A stretch of DNA of 64,000 nucleotides from assembly GCF_016918935.1 (NCBI RefSeq), contig NZ_JAFFOB010000005.1, positions 1 to 64,000 on the forward strand, read 5' to 3'. The translations under genes were made by a program, and so were the position numbers. Position 1 is the stretch's first letter. Every line of letters starts with the position of its first letter. Below, in pieces: positions 50,092 through 59,457 of the stretch. The DNA comes from Roseitranquillus sediminis. GTDB taxonomy: Bacteria > Pseudomonadota > Alphaproteobacteria > Rhodobacterales > Rhodobacteraceae. The notes below the pieces were generated by a model, which saw only the letters and a program-made list of their open reading frames with translations, was not told the DNA's origin and did no database searches.

Positions 50092-51006
50092 ATGGGTCTT
50101 TCGGGTGTCTCGTTGCCGGCCCTCAGAACATTCGAGGCCGTGGCCCGCGTGCGTTCGATGTCCGGCGCAGCGGCGGAGCTCGGCGTCACGCAAAGCGCGG
50201 TCAGCCGGTCGATACAGATCCTGGAGGAGGCGCTCGGGACGTCGCTCTTCCGACGCAGTCGGCCTCTCTTGTCCCTGACCGAGGCAGGCGAGCTGCTTTA
50301 TGGCGATGTGCGGCTGGCCTTCGACAGACTCGATAGCGGCATCGGCCGGGTGCGCGCGCTGCATGCATCGGGGCGGCTGATCGTCGATGTGCTGCCGACC
50401 TTCGCAATCCGTTTCCTGATACCCCGCCTCGGCACCCTCCGGCAGGCGTCACCGAACCTCGAGGTCGATGTCACGATTTCGGAGAGTCGCGTCGACTTCG
50501 CCACCGGCTCCATTGACGTGGCGATCCGCTACGGGCTTGATCACCAGTGGAAAAACGCTGTTTCAGCGCGCCTTATGGGCGAAGAGATGGTCCTCGTCTG
50601 CGCGCCGTCCCTGCGGCGACTCTACGGCGAGGATCTGGATCCGGGCAGCCTTGCCCCCGCGATGCTGCTGCGGCACACGACGCGGATCGAGGCTTGGGAC
50701 GAGTGGTTCGCGGCAGCTGGCATCGAGCCGGTGAAACCGTCCGGGCTCGGCCTCGAACACTACATCATGGTCATCGAGGCGGCCGTCGCCGGCCTCGGCT
50801 TCGCCCTGCTCCCCCGGTTCATGATCCAGCGCGAGTTGTCTGGCGGCTCGCTCGTCGTGGCGTCGATGCCAATCCTCCGCCGGCGCCAGGGCTACTACCT
50901 GCTCCATGCCGAGGCGCAGCGGGGAGATGAGCGCGTGGTCGCCTTCGAGACCTGGCTGCGCGGAGAGATTCACCGCAGCGAGATCGCATGCGCCACTTCA
51001 ACCTGA
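50092..51006 (+). CDS. LysR-family (GcvA-like) transcriptional regulator
   Basis: A 304-residue LysR regulator. The N-terminal winged helix is LPALRTFEAVARVRSMSGAAAELGVTQSAVSRSIQ, the pattern of the GcvA/AmpR group. The C-terminal effector domain includes LIPRLGTLRQASPNLEVDV and DVAIRYGLD. ATG 50092 (MGLSGVS) is preceded by GAGG; an upstream ATG at 50062 would add ten residues. It reads into the 2-hydroxyacid dehydrogenase/peptide-type transporter cluster on the same strand and is its likely regulator. Confidence 0.9.
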   Translation: MGLSGVSLPALRTFEAVARVRSMSGAAAELGVTQSAVSRSIQILEEALGTSLFRRSRPLLSLTEAGELLYGDVRLAFDRLDSGIGRVRALHASGRLIVDVLPTFAIRFLIPRLGTLRQASPNLEVDVTISESRVDFATGSIDVAIRYGLDHQWKNAVSARLMGEEMVLVCAPSLRRLYGEDLDPGSLAPAMLLRHTTRIEAWDEWFAAAGIEPVKPSGLGLEHYIMVIEAAVAGLGFALLPRFMIQRELSGGSLVVASMPILRRRQGYYLLHAEAQRGDERVVAFETWLRGEIHRSEIACATST

Positions 51007-51147
51007 AATCCGTTGACCGGGGAGGTGGAGCGTGCATCACTTTCACTCATGTAAGGCTGCCTTGGTCACAGAAGCCTGAATCGGCGCGCCAGCCCGGTCA
51101 CGCCCGACCTCAGCCCGGAACGGCAGCAAGTGCGAAGGGAGCGAATT

Positions 51148-52188
51148 TTGAGCGCGAACAGTGAGACTATCCTCGTGACCTCGCCGCTGGAGGAGGAGCA
51201 TGTCTCGCGCATTCGAGAAGCCGCACCCGAAGGCGTCACAGTGGTCTGCGATCAGGATTTGCTGCCGGACACGCGCTACGTCGCCGACCACAAGGGGGTC
51301 GACACCTTCACCCGGACGGCGGAGCAGGAAGAGCGGTTCGCCGCGCATCTGCGCCGCGCCACCATCCTATGGGACTTTCCGGCGAGCGGCCTCGCGGACG
51401 CGCCGAATGTCCGCTGGGTCCAGACCACGAGCTCCGGGGTCGGGCAGCTGGTCAGCAAGCTCAAGCTCGCCGATCATCCGGTGGTCATCAGCACGGCGCG
51501 CGGCGTGCATGCTGGGCCACTGGCCGAGTTCGCGATGATGGCGCTGCTCATCCACGCGAAGCGGCTGGACTATCTGCGCGCAGAGCAGAAGGCGCACCGA
51601 TGGGAACGTTACTGCGGCACGGACCTGCGCGGCCGCGTGATGGCGGTCGTGGGCGCCGGGCGTGTCGGGGCGGAAGTAGGTCGCTTGGCAAAGGCCTTCG
51701 GCATGCACGTGCTGTCGGTCGTCAACCGCCCCTCACCCGAGCGCGCCGCCGAGCTTCACGCCGACGAGGTGATGGGTCCGGACCGGCTGGTCGACGCTGT
51801 CTCCCGCGCGGACTGCGTGACGCTCTGCGCTCCGCACACGAGCGACACCGAGAACATGATCGACGCCGGCGTGATCGCCCGGATGAAGCCGGGCGTCGTA
51901 TTCGTAAACATCGGGCGAGGCCAGCTTGTGGACGAGGAGGCCCTGATCGAGGCCTTGCGTGACGACCGGATCGGCTTTGCGGCGCTCGACGTGGCACGGA
52001 TGGAGCCGTTGCCGAAGGACTCGCCGCTCTGGGACATGCCGAACGTCCTGATCAGCCCGCATTCCGCGAGCACCGTCGAAAGCGAGAATGAAAAGATCGT
52101 GGACATCTTCATCGAGAATCTCCGCCACTTCGTGGCGGGAGAACCCGATCGAATGATCAATGTCTTCGACAAGACAAGAATGTACTGA
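51148..52188 (+). CDS. D-isomer-specific 2-hydroxyacid dehydrogenase
   Basis: A 346-residue NAD-dependent dehydrogenase. The cofactor motif is VVGAGRVGAEVGRLA. Catalytic residues are Arg in NIGRGQLVDE, Glu in ARMEPLP and His in SPHSAST. The N-terminal domain is longer than in the other two members here. Start: TTG 51148 has GGGAG seven bases upstream; GTG 51130 would add six residues. It lies 20 bases before the binding-protein gene and is probably co-transcribed with it. Confidence 0.88.
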   Translation: MSANSETILVTSPLEEEHVSRIREAAPEGVTVVCDQDLLPDTRYVADHKGVDTFTRTAEQEERFAAHLRRATILWDFPASGLADAPNVRWVQTTSSGVGQLVSKLKLADHPVVISTARGVHAGPLAEFAMMALLIHAKRLDYLRAEQKAHRWERYCGTDLRGRVMAVVGAGRVGAEVGRLAKAFGMHVLSVVNRPSPERAAELHADEVMGPDRLVDAVSRADCVTLCAPHTSDTENMIDAGVIARMKPGVVFVNIGRGQLVDEEALIEALRDDRIGFAALDVARMEPLPKDSPLWDMPNVLISPHSASTVESENEKIVDIFIENLRHFVAGEPDRMINVFDKTRMY

Positions 52189-52208
52189 ACCAAACCAGCG
52201 GGGAAAAA

Positions 52209-53876
52209 ATGAAGACCAAGCACCATTCACGACGGAGGGCCGCCGCACGTCTGACGGGCGCGTCGATGCTCGTCGCGGCCGGAATCGTTTCGGCTACGGC
52301 GCAGGAGGGCGAGCCGCAGTACGGCGGACAGCTCATCTACGCCCAGTCGGGCGAGAAGTTTTCGCTCTTCCCGGGGCGCAACACCGACAACGGGGCCCAG
52401 GACGTTTGGCTCAACGCCTGCGAGAACCTCGTGGAGCTGAACGAGGAAAGCGAGATCGTCCCGGTGCTAGCCGAGAGCTGGGAGACCTCGGAGGACGAGA
52501 AGACCGTCACCTTCAAGCTGAGGGAGGGCGTGGAATTCCACGACGGCACGCCGTTCGACGCCGAGGCCGTGGCGTTCGTCTTCAACGAGGCGAAGGCACA
52601 GGATTTCATCTACATCAGCCTGCTCGAAGGCTTCGACCGCGCCGAGGCGGTGAGCGAGCATGAGGTGGCCTTTCACCTCGAGGCGCCGTTCGCCGCGCTG
52701 ATCCCCAACCTCGCTTACCGGCCGCTCTGCATCTTCAGCCCGACCGCGTATCAGGAGCTGGGCGAGGAAGGGATGGCCACGCAGATCGTCGGGACTGGCC
52801 CGTTCAGGCATACGGATTGGGTGAAGGGCGAATACGTCCTCTTCGAGCGCAACGACAACTACTGGAAGGAAGGCCTGCCCTACCTCGACAGCATCAAGAT
52901 GGTCGTGGTCCCCGACCCCTCGACCCGCACCGCGATGCTTGAGCGTGGTGAGGTTGATCGGGCGGTGTCGCTGTCGGACTTCGACATTCCGAGGCTGGAG
53001 CTGAACGAGAACATCCGCGTGCGCACGGTTCCGAGCACGCGGCAGTTCTACGTCGTGCTGAACCACATGGTGGAGCCTTTCGACGACGTGCTGGTCCGCC
53101 GCGCGCTGAACCACGCGATCGACAAGGTCGGGATGGTCCAGGCGGTATTCGCCGGATCCGGCGCGACGGTGCCGAAGGCGCCGACGCTTTCCGAAGGCGT
53201 CTACGGCTACCAGGACATGCGCCAGGAGGGCGAGGACTCGATCTTCCCCTACGACCCGGAGATGGCGCAGTCGCTGCTGCAGGAGGCGGGCTACGAGGAC
53301 CGCGACGGTGACGGCACGATCGAGAACGCCGACGGCGAGGATCTGGCGTTCACGCTCTGGACGCGGAAGGGCTCGACCAAGGGCGACTATCAGGTCGCGC
53401 AGCTCCTGCAGTCGTTTCTGGGCGAGATCGGCATTCCGATCGAGCTCGTCGTGATGGAGGCCGCGGCGTTCAGCTCGGCGGTCTCGCAGGCGCCCGACGA
53501 TGCGGAGTACGAGATGGCGCTTCTCAGCTGGGGCATCCCGACGGCGGATCCCGACGAGCCCATGATGTACTTCACCCACACCAAGGCGTGGAAGCCGGCA
53601 GGCGCGAACCGGATGTTCTTCTCCTCCGAGGAGCTCGACCGGCTGGCCGACGCTGCGCACACAGAGACCGACGAGGACGAGCGCAAGGAGCTCACGCGGC
53701 AGTGGATGGCGCAGCTCCTCGAGGAGGCGCCGGTGATCTACCTGCCGACGCTCCACCTGTCGCTGGGCACGCGGAGCTATGTTCACGGCGACCGCATCCT
53801 CGCCGTCGACAACTATCCCGCGACGGAGGCGTGGATCGACCATGAGGAGATGCAGCGTCAGGGCATCAGCCGTTGA
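52209..53876 (+). CDS. Family 5 ABC transporter binding protein (peptide type)
   Basis: A 555-residue periplasmic binding protein of the DppA/OppA family. The N-terminal signal peptide carries several Arg (HHSRRRAAARLTGASMLVAAG) and ends near SATAQE. The hallmark segment is KTVTFKLREGVEFHDGTPFDAEAVAFVF, with RTAMLERGEVDRAVSLSD and RALNHAIDK further on. Peptide-type receptors also bind opines, glutathione, nickel chelates or small amides, so the ligand is open. It leads a five-gene transporter operon followed by a creatininase-family gene. Confidence 0.92.
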   Translation: MKTKHHSRRRAAARLTGASMLVAAGIVSATAQEGEPQYGGQLIYAQSGEKFSLFPGRNTDNGAQDVWLNACENLVELNEESEIVPVLAESWETSEDEKTVTFKLREGVEFHDGTPFDAEAVAFVFNEAKAQDFIYISLLEGFDRAEAVSEHEVAFHLEAPFAALIPNLAYRPLCIFSPTAYQELGEEGMATQIVGTGPFRHTDWVKGEYVLFERNDNYWKEGLPYLDSIKMVVVPDPSTRTAMLERGEVDRAVSLSDFDIPRLELNENIRVRTVPSTRQFYVVLNHMVEPFDDVLVRRALNHAIDKVGMVQAVFAGSGATVPKAPTLSEGVYGYQDMRQEGEDSIFPYDPEMAQSLLQEAGYEDRDGDGTIENADGEDLAFTLWTRKGSTKGDYQVAQLLQSFLGEIGIPIELVVMEAAAFSSAVSQAPDDAEYEMALLSWGIPTADPDEPMMYFTHTKAWKPAGANRMFFSSEELDRLADAAHTETDEDERKELTRQWMAQLLEEAPVIYLPTLHLSLGTRSYVHGDRILAVDNYPATEAWIDHEEMQRQGISR

Positions 53877-53886
53877 CGCCGACCGT

Positions 53887-53910
53887 GCCGGAGCGGGAGA
53901 CCGCTCCGGC
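53887..53910 (+). promoter_or_regulatory. Intercistronic hairpin after the binding-protein gene
   Basis: GCCGGAGCGG pairs fully with CCGCTCCGGC across a GAGA tetraloop, ten bases after the stop codon. It is followed by more GC-rich sequence and no T run. A GNRA-type loop on a ten-base-pair stem should be very stable. Confidence 0.7.
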
Positions 53911-53997
53911 GCGCCGCAGCGGCGCCGCCGCAGCACCGCGGCCTGACGGGCGGTCCTTCAGGCGTGCGGCTCTCCCGCGCAAGATCGAGCGTTCCGC

Positions 53998-54918
53998 ATG
54001 CCGCGACTGATCCTTTCCCGCCTCGTCTTCATGGTGCTCGCGGGCTTCCTGCTCCTCAGCTTCCTCTTCGCGCTCTTCCACATGATCCCGGGTGATCCGG
54101 CCCGGCTCATGGCGGGCGACAACGCGCCGGAGGAGCTTGTCCAGAGCATCAGGCGCGCCTACGGCTTCGATCAGCCGCTGCACGTCCAGTACCTGTCCTA
54201 CATGCAACGCGTGCTGATGGGTGACTTCGGCGTCTCGAACTACACGCGCCAGCCCGTGCTCGAGGTCGTCTTGCCCCGCATCGGCAACACGGCAGCGCTG
54301 GCCGGCTGCGCGATGCTCTTCGCGATGACCGTCAGCCTGATCCTCGGATCGTTCTCGGCAATGTTCTGGGGCGGACCAGTCGACAAGGGCGTCACGGCCT
54401 TTTCTCTGGTCGGTATCTGCACGCCGGTCTTCGTGACCGGCATCATCGGCATCTACCTCTTCGGGGTGTACCTGCGCTGGCTGCCGATCGGCGGCATGTC
54501 GAGCTGGCAGCACTTCATCCTGCCGGTCCTCACGTTGGGCGCATATCAGGCGGCGATGTTCACGCGGATGGTACGCTCGTGCATGGTCGACGCGCTGGGG
54601 CGCGACTTCATCACGACCGCTCGCGCCAAGGGCGCCCCCGAGCGTCGCGTGGTATTCCACCACGCGCTGCGCAATGCGCTCCTGCCGATCATCACGCTCT
54701 TCGGACTTGGAGTCGGGCATACGCTCGGCGGCTCTGTGGTGACCGAGACGATCTTCAACTGGCCGGGATTGGGGCGGCTCATGGTCGACTCCATCCTGAC
54801 CCGCGACCTGCCGGTGATGCAGGGCGCAATCTTCTTCTTCGCCATGATCTTCATCCTCGTGAACCTCCTGGTCGACATCCTCTACACCTGGGCCGATCCC
54901 AGGGTCTCCTACGACTGA
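53998..54918 (+). CDS. Peptide-type ABC transporter permease (DppB-like)
   Basis: A 306-residue permease with six helices. It opens RLILSRLVFMVLAGFLLLSF and has the family's FHMIPGDPARLMAG loop. The ATPase-contact region is DALGRDFITTARAKGAPERR. It pairs with the next permease. The gap from the binding-protein gene (121 bases) contains a strong hairpin. Confidence 0.92.
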   Translation: MPRLILSRLVFMVLAGFLLLSFLFALFHMIPGDPARLMAGDNAPEELVQSIRRAYGFDQPLHVQYLSYMQRVLMGDFGVSNYTRQPVLEVVLPRIGNTAALAGCAMLFAMTVSLILGSFSAMFWGGPVDKGVTAFSLVGICTPVFVTGIIGIYLFGVYLRWLPIGGMSSWQHFILPVLTLGAYQAAMFTRMVRSCMVDALGRDFITTARAKGAPERRVVFHHALRNALLPIITLFGLGVGHTLGGSVVTETIFNWPGLGRLMVDSILTRDLPVMQGAIFFFAMIFILVNLLVDILYTWADPRVSYD

Positions 54919-54931
54919 CGGAGCCGCCGCA

Positions 54932-55813
54932 TTGCGCAAGTTCTTCAGAGACTTCTCCCGCGATCCGGTCGCGCTCGTCTTCGGGCTGATCCTGCTCGGG
55001 ATCTACATCGTGGCCATCACCGCCCAGTGGATCGCACCCGGCGATCCGTTCGAGACGAACCTGCGCAACGGCATGCAGCCGCCGTCGTGGGAGCACTGGT
55101 TCGGCACCGATCAGTTCGGCCGCGACGTGCTCTCACGCGTGATACTCGCGACGCAGGTGACCGCGCGCCTGACGACGCTGGCGATCCTCTTCGCGGTCGT
55201 CCTCGGGGTTCCGATCGGCATGATGGTGGGCTACCACGGCGGCCTCGCGGACGCGATCGTGATGCGGATCACCGACATCATGCTGATCTTTCCGATGATC
55301 ATGCTCGCGATCGTCATCGTCGTCATCGCCGGTCCGTCTGAACGCGGCGTGATCATCGCGCTGGGCCTCTCGCAGTTGCCGGAGATGATACGGATCTCGC
55401 GCGGCGTCACGCTGTCGCTGAAGGAGGAGCTTTACGTCGAGGCGGCCGTCGCGGCGGGCGCACGCTGGCCCTGGATCCTGCGCCGCCACGTCTGGCCCAA
55501 CATATCGACGCCGATCATCGTGCAGGCCACGCTGACCCTGCCCGTCTTCGTGCTAAACGCCTCGGCGCTCAGCTATCTCGGGCTCGGCGTGCAGCCCCCG
55601 ACGCCGGAATGGGGCCAGATGCTGAACGAGGCCAAGGACTTCCTGATCAACGCCCCTTACCTGATCATCGGACCTTCGGTCGCGCTTTTCCTCTTCGTCC
55701 TCTCCGCGAACCTAGTGGGCGATGCGCTGCAGGAGACGCTGAACCCACGGACCAAGTCGCGACGCATCACGCGCCGCTTCTACCGCGTCTCGCGCAAGAG
55801 CGCGCTGTCATGA
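54932..55813 (+). CDS. Peptide-type ABC transporter permease (DppC-like)
   Basis: A 293-residue permease with six helices and the family landmarks WFGTDQFGRDVLSRVILATQ and EELYVEAAVAAGARWPWIL (EAA loop). It starts with TTG 54932 (RKFFRDFSRDP), preceded by CGGAGCC. Its TGA overlaps the ATG of the next gene (ATGA). Confidence 0.9.
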   Translation: MRKFFRDFSRDPVALVFGLILLGIYIVAITAQWIAPGDPFETNLRNGMQPPSWEHWFGTDQFGRDVLSRVILATQVTARLTTLAILFAVVLGVPIGMMVGYHGGLADAIVMRITDIMLIFPMIMLAIVIVVIAGPSERGVIIALGLSQLPEMIRISRGVTLSLKEELYVEAAVAAGARWPWILRRHVWPNISTPIIVQATLTLPVFVLNASALSYLGLGVQPPTPEWGQMLNEAKDFLINAPYLIIGPSVALFLFVLSANLVGDALQETLNPRTKSRRITRRFYRVSRKSALS

Positions 55814-56820
55814 GCCCGCTGCTCGAGGTGCGCGGCCTGCGCGTCAATTTCCTGACCGATCGCGGCATCGCACGCGCCGTGGACGGCGTGAGCTTCAGCA
55901 TCGAGAGCGGCCGGACGCTGGGCGTGGTCGGCGAGAGCGGCTGCGGCAAGTCGGTGACCTCGCGCGCCATCCTGCGCCTCGTCGATCCGCCGGGCTGGAT
56001 CGAGTCCGGCGAGATCCTGTTCGCGGGTCGCGAGCGACGCGAGGATCTCGTGAAACTGCCGGCGAACGGGCGGCGCATGCGGGCGATCCGCGGCGGCGAG
56101 ATCGCGATGATCTTCCAGGAGCCGATGACGGCGCTGAACCCAGTGTTCACGATCGGCGACCAGACGGTCGAAGCGCTGCGCCTGCACCGCAGCATGCCCG
56201 CGGCAGAGGCGCGGGAGCGCGCCGTCGCGGCCTTCGCTTCCGTCGGCATCCCGGCGCCCGAGCAGAGATTCCGCGAGTATCCGCACCAGCTTTCAGGCGG
56301 AATGCGGCAGCGCGCCATGATCGCGATGGCGATGATCTGCAACCCGCAGTTGCTGATCGCCGACGAACCGACGACGGCGCTCGACGTGACGATCCAGGCT
56401 CAGGTCCTCGACCTGATGAACGAAATGCGGCAGCAGTTTGACGGCTCGATCCTCTTCATCACGCACGACCTTGGCGTGATCGCCGGGATGGCCGACGACG
56501 TCATCGTCATGTACCGCGGCAAGGTCGTCGAGAGCGCGCCGGTGCGCGACCTCTTCCGGCAACCGCGCCACCCCTACACGCGCGGCCTCCTGCGCTCCGC
56601 CCCTTCGCTCGTGAAGGGCAATCGCGAGAAGCTGGAGGCGATCGAGGGCACCGTGCCCCAGCCCACCGAGCACATCCGCGGCTGTGCCTTCGCGCCGCGC
56701 TGCGCGCACGTCATGCCGCGCTGCCGGGAGACCGTTCCGGCGCTCGCCGGCGGCGAGCAGCATCGTGCCGCCTGTTTCCTGCACCACGACGAGACCGAGG
56801 AAATGTATGATGCCGTCTGA
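55810..56820 (+). CDS. Peptide-type ABC transporter ATPase (DppD-like)
   Basis: A 336-residue ATPase. Walker A is GESGCGKSV, the signature is [14 protein letters not shown], Walker B is [12 protein letters not shown], and the switch His is in [11 protein letters not shown]. The C-terminal Cys-rich segment ([15 protein letters not shown]) is the Fe-S/zinc-like motif of oligopeptide ATPases. ATG 55810 overlaps the permease stop; the longer upstream frame is not used. Confidence 0.93.
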   Translation: MSPLLEVRGLRVNFLTDRGIARAVDGVSFSIESGRTLGVVGESGCGKSVTSRAILRLVDPPGWIESGEILFAGRERREDLVKLPANGRRMRAIRGGEIAMIFQEPMTALNPVFTIGDQTVEALRLHRSMPAAEARERAVAAFASVGIPAPEQRFREYPHQLSGGMRQRAMIAMAMICNPQLLIADEPTTALDVTIQAQVLDLMNEMRQQFDGSILFITHDLGVIAGMADDVIVMYRGKVVESAPVRDLFRQPRHPYTRGLLRSAPSLVKGNREKLEAIEGTVPQPTEHIRGCAFAPRCAHVMPRCRETVPALAGGEQHRAACFLHHDETEEMYDAV

Positions 56821-57862
56821 CGAGGTGCTCCTGAAGGTCAGCGGCCTCCGCAAGGTCTTCCCCGTCAGGAAGGGCATCCTTCGGCGCACGGTGGCCGAGG
56901 TGAAGGCGGTGGATGGGATCGACCTCACCGTCTATCGCGGCGAGACGCTGGGCCTCGTCGGCGAGAGCGGGTGCGGCAAGACCACGGCCGGACGCTCCAT
57001 CCTGCGCCTGACGGAGCCAAGCGGCGGCTCCGTCCTCTTCCGAAGCTCGGCCCTCGCCTATCGCGAGGACGACGACGGGATGGTCGATGTGGCCAAGGTC
57101 TCGCACCGCGAACTCCGCCTGCTGCGCCGCGAGATGCAGATCATCTTCCAGGATCCCTATTCCTCACTCGACCCGCGGATGAAGGTTGGCGAGCTCATCG
57201 CGGAGCCGCTGCGCGTCCAGCGCCTCGAGAGCCGCAGCGAGCGCGAGAGCCGCGTGGCGCGGCTGATCGAGGCGGTCGGCCTCGACGCTTCGCATGTCGA
57301 CCGCTACCCGCACGAGTTTTCGGGCGGCCAGCGTCAACGGATCGGCATCGCGCGTGCCCTTTCGCTGAACCCCAAGCTGATCATCGCGGACGAGCCCGTC
57401 TCGGCCCTCGACGTCTCGATCCAGGCGCAGGTGATCAACCTGCTGCAGGATATCCAGCAGGAGTTCGGGCTCACCTTCCTCTTCATCGCCCACGACCTGT
57501 CGGTGGTGCGCTACATCAGCAACCGCGTTGCCGTCATGTACCTCGGCCGGATCGTGGAGCTGGGCAGGACGGACCGCCTGTTCGAGCAGCCGCTGCATCC
57601 CTACACAGAAGCGCTCATGTCGGCGGTCCCGATCGCCGATCCCGAGAGGCCGAGGGTGCGGATCCGGCTCGAGGGCGACGTGCCGAGTCCGATGTCGCCG
57701 CCCTCGGGCTGCCCATTCCATCCGCGCTGTCCCTATGCCGTCGAGCGGTGCCGGTCCGAGACGCCGCGGCTGCGCGACTTCGGTCACGGTCATTCCGTCA
57801 GCTGCCACCGGGCAGAGGAGCTGGACCTGCGTGGTGTCGGGCAGGACATCGCGGCCGAGTAG
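56807..57862 (+). CDS. Peptide-type ABC transporter ATPase (DppF-like)
   Basis: A 351-residue ATPase. Walker A is GESGCGKTT, the signature is [14 protein letters not shown], Walker B is [12 protein letters not shown], and the switch His is in [11 protein letters not shown]. The C-terminal Cys cluster [14 protein letters not shown] is present. The start is ATG 56807, six bases after GAGG; it overlaps the end of the previous gene by 14 bases. With DppB, C and D-like subunits and the binding protein it completes the transporter. Confidence 0.93.
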   Translation: MMPSDEVLLKVSGLRKVFPVRKGILRRTVAEVKAVDGIDLTVYRGETLGLVGESGCGKTTAGRSILRLTEPSGGSVLFRSSALAYREDDDGMVDVAKVSHRELRLLRREMQIIFQDPYSSLDPRMKVGELIAEPLRVQRLESRSERESRVARLIEAVGLDASHVDRYPHEFSGGQRQRIGIARALSLNPKLIIADEPVSALDVSIQAQVINLLQDIQQEFGLTFLFIAHDLSVVRYISNRVAVMYLGRIVELGRTDRLFEQPLHPYTEALMSAVPIADPERPRVRIRLEGDVPSPMSPPSGCPFHPRCPYAVERCRSETPRLRDFGHGHSVSCHRAEELDLRGVGQDIAAE

Positions 57863-57894
57863 GCGAGACCAATTGACCCAAGGGAGGGGTGACG

Positions 57895-58644
57895 ATGCGA
57901 CTGGCGCAATCGACATACGAAGAGGTGGGCCGCTATCTGGAGCGCTCCCGCGGCATCATCCTGCCCACGGGGTCGACCGAGCAGCACAGCCCGATCGGCG
58001 TGATGGGCACTGACCATATCGACGCGGAAACGATCGCCTGGCGCACCGGCGATCTTTGTGACGCGCTGGTGGGACCGACCGTGACGATCGGCATCTCCGA
58101 GCACCACATGACCTTCCCAGGTTCGATCACGCTGCGCCCCACGACCTACATCGCCTTCATGACCGACTACATCCTGTCGCTGGTCGAGCACGGCTTCGAG
58201 CGGTTCTACGTCCTGAATGGCCACGGCGGGAACACGTCCACGCTGAACGCCGCCTTCGCCGAGGTCTACACGACCGTGCGACGCCGCTTCGGTTGCGCCA
58301 TGCCGGATGTCCGTGCCAAAGCGATGAAGTGGTTCGAGAACGATATCTGCGAGGCAAGGGCGCTGGAGCTGACGGGTCACACGGCACTCGGCCATGCCTC
58401 GGCTGCCGAAGTGTCGGTCGCCCAGGCCGCCGATCCGGCGAACATCCGGAAGGCCAAGCTCGAGCCGGACTTCGCGCCGCTGGATCACACCTTCTACAAC
58501 TCCGCCGACTTTCGGCGACGCTTCCCCGACGGGCGGATCGAGTCCAACCCCGAGAACGCCAGCCCCGAGATCGGCGCCGCGCTCCTGGAGACGGCGGCTG
58601 CCTTCCACGCGGAGCAGTACCGCGCCTTCATCCTCGCCGACTAG
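57895..58644 (+). CDS. Creatininase-family amidohydrolase
   Basis: A 249-residue metal-dependent hydrolase of the creatininase family, which opens cyclic amides and related bonds. The metal-site signature ILPTGSTEQHSPIGVMGTD gives Glu and His near residues 26-40. Later come NGHGGNTSTL with His and Asn, and a Glu near CEARALELTGHTALGHAS. Known relatives act on creatinine, on formylated riboflavin intermediates or on cyclic amides. ATG 57895 has AAGGGAGG before it. It ends the transporter operon, so it very likely hydrolyses the imported compound. Confidence 0.9.
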   Translation: MRLAQSTYEEVGRYLERSRGIILPTGSTEQHSPIGVMGTDHIDAETIAWRTGDLCDALVGPTVTIGISEHHMTFPGSITLRPTTYIAFMTDYILSLVEHGFERFYVLNGHGGNTSTLNAAFAEVYTTVRRRFGCAMPDVRAKAMKWFENDICEARALELTGHTALGHASAAEVSVAQAADPANIRKAKLEPDFAPLDHTFYNSADFRRRFPDGRIESNPENASPEIGAALLETAAAFHAEQYRAFILAD

Positions 58645-58652
58645 CGGCGGGC

Positions 58653-58676
58653 GCCTGATGCCGTGGCATCGCAGGC
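58653..58676 (+). terminator. Hairpin after the creatininase-family gene
   Basis: GATGCC pairs with GGCATC across a two-base loop, with outer GCCT/AGGC pairs. It lies nine bases after the stop. No T run is present, so it may depend on Rho. Confidence 0.45.
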
Positions 58677-58679
58677 AGC

Positions 58680-58942
58680 CTCCTCTCGCACGTTCGGCTG
58701 CCGGACGGGCGGCATGGCGATGGGCAGTTGCCTCCGCAGCGGGCGCCTGCTGCACGAGAAGTTTCGGCGCTTCAATTCTGCCGATGCGGCAAAGCCTGGG
58801 ATTCGCACCGCCGCCCGCGAATCCTGAGACTGTGACAGGTTCGGGAGATATCCCTCGCGCCCGACAAGGCTTGTGATCGAGGTGATCGAAGGCAGGCGCT
58901 CAAGGCTCAGTTCCAAGTCCGGCCGAACGGGAGGTCCGGACG
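58680..58942. other. Gap between transporter operon and IS3 remnant
   Basis: About 260 bases with no gene, RNA or strong structure that I can support. Its 3' part near 58900-58942 may be the left end of the IS3-type remnant. Confidence 0.35.
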
Positions 58943-59330
58943 ATGAAGCGAACGACGTTAAGTGAGGAGCAGATCATCGGGGTTCTGCGCGAGCATGGTC
59001 GAGGCCAAGCGCATCGTCAGCGACCACGGCACCGAGTTCAACTCGAACATCATCTTCGCCGGGACCGAGGCAGCCGGCGCCGTCTGGCATTTCATCGCGC
59101 CGGGCAGGCCCATCCAGAACGGCATCTGCGAAGCTTTCAACGGGCGAATGCGCGACGAACTCCTTCAACCAGACGCCGTTCTTCGATCTAGAGCAGGCCC
59201 AAGACAAGGTCGCGAACCGGGTCGCCGAAGATAAACACAGCCGGCCGCACTCCGCGATCGGCTACGAGACGCCGCCGAACGTAGGCGTTCGACTTTATGC
59301 GGCCCGGCTCACCGCAATGGGCGCACCAGA
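58943..59330 (+). pseudogene. IS3-family element remnant with internal deletion
   Basis: The sequence opens with a typical orfA start, [19 protein letters not shown]. After about 19 codons it jumps into the end of orf[19 protein letters not shown] with a catalytic Asp, [20 protein letters not shown] with the catalytic Glu, then RMRDELL. Following a shift come [19 protein letters not shown] and RPHSAIGYETPPN. Most of orfA and the first half of orfB are missing, so the element was reduced to its two ends. It lies about 130 bases from a tRNA gene. Confidence 0.85.
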
Positions 59331-59457
59331 GCCGAACGAGATCGAGTGCTTCTTCTTTCCCGCTCTCAGCGACTTCATCGTCCTCGGGTCGCTGATGACC
59401 ACCTGCCTCTATGAACAGAGCCGCCGGCCCGGCACAGGCGAGAGCATCCCATGGAGG

